In this document: positions 7,894 through 7,902 of the stretch, one piece after another
How the letters are laid out: each line of letters begins with the position of its first letter
Numbering within the stretch: the first letter of the stretch is position 1
Assembly (NCBI GenBank): GCA_900552445.1
Contig: URZS01000039.1
Span: 1 to 7,902 of the forward strand
Direction: 5' to 3'
Source of the DNA: an uncultured Veillonella sp.
Lineage (GTDB): Bacteria > Bacillota > Negativicutes > Veillonellales > Veillonellaceae
DNA: 7,902 bases
Notes under the pieces: generated by a model
What the model was told of the DNA's origin: nothing
The model's input: only the letters and a program-made list of their open reading frames with translations
Database searches by the model: none
Position numbers and translations under genes: made by a program

Positions 7894-7902
7894 TCTTATA
7901 AA

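Overview
The window is a compact run of five genes, all on the minus strand, so transcription goes from right to left. It looks like core chromosome of a low-GC Firmicute. The proteins and the radical SAM–smc–ftsY order suggest a Negativicutes or Clostridia-type genome. Veillonella or a close relative is my best guess, from protein flavour and a GC content that looks to be around 40% by eye. I could not test this by database search.

Layout in transcription order: (1) 7880-6789, an Elp3-like radical SAM protein with a CX3CX2C cluster motif and no acetyltransferase domain. (2) A 45-base gap that holds the smc ribosome binding site. A probable extended -10 promoter overlaps the end of the radical SAM gene. 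(3) 6743-3189, smc, the complete chromosome condensation ATPase. (4) 3189-2254, ftsY, the signal recognition particle receptor, in a short form without an acidic N-terminal domain. (5) 2264-1881, a 127-residue protein I do not recognise. (6) 1881 to the window edge, uvrB, the nucleotide excision repair helicase. The edge removes its C-terminal UVR domain and stop codon.

From smc onward every junction is translationally coupled. smc/ftsY and the unknown gene/uvrB share a TAATG stop-start, and ftsY/unknown gene overlap by 11 bases with a GTG start. I see no terminator between genes. This points to one polycistronic message that joins chromosome organisation, membrane protein targeting and DNA repair, plus one uncharacterised small protein. 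rnc-smc-ftsY linkage is known in Bacillus; the extension into the small gene and uvrB is the more distinctive part.

There is no sign of mobile elements, CRISPR, tRNA or rRNA genes, phage genes or a defence system. I found nothing that supports an exciting new system. The only truly undescribed-looking item is the small gene between ftsY and uvrB.
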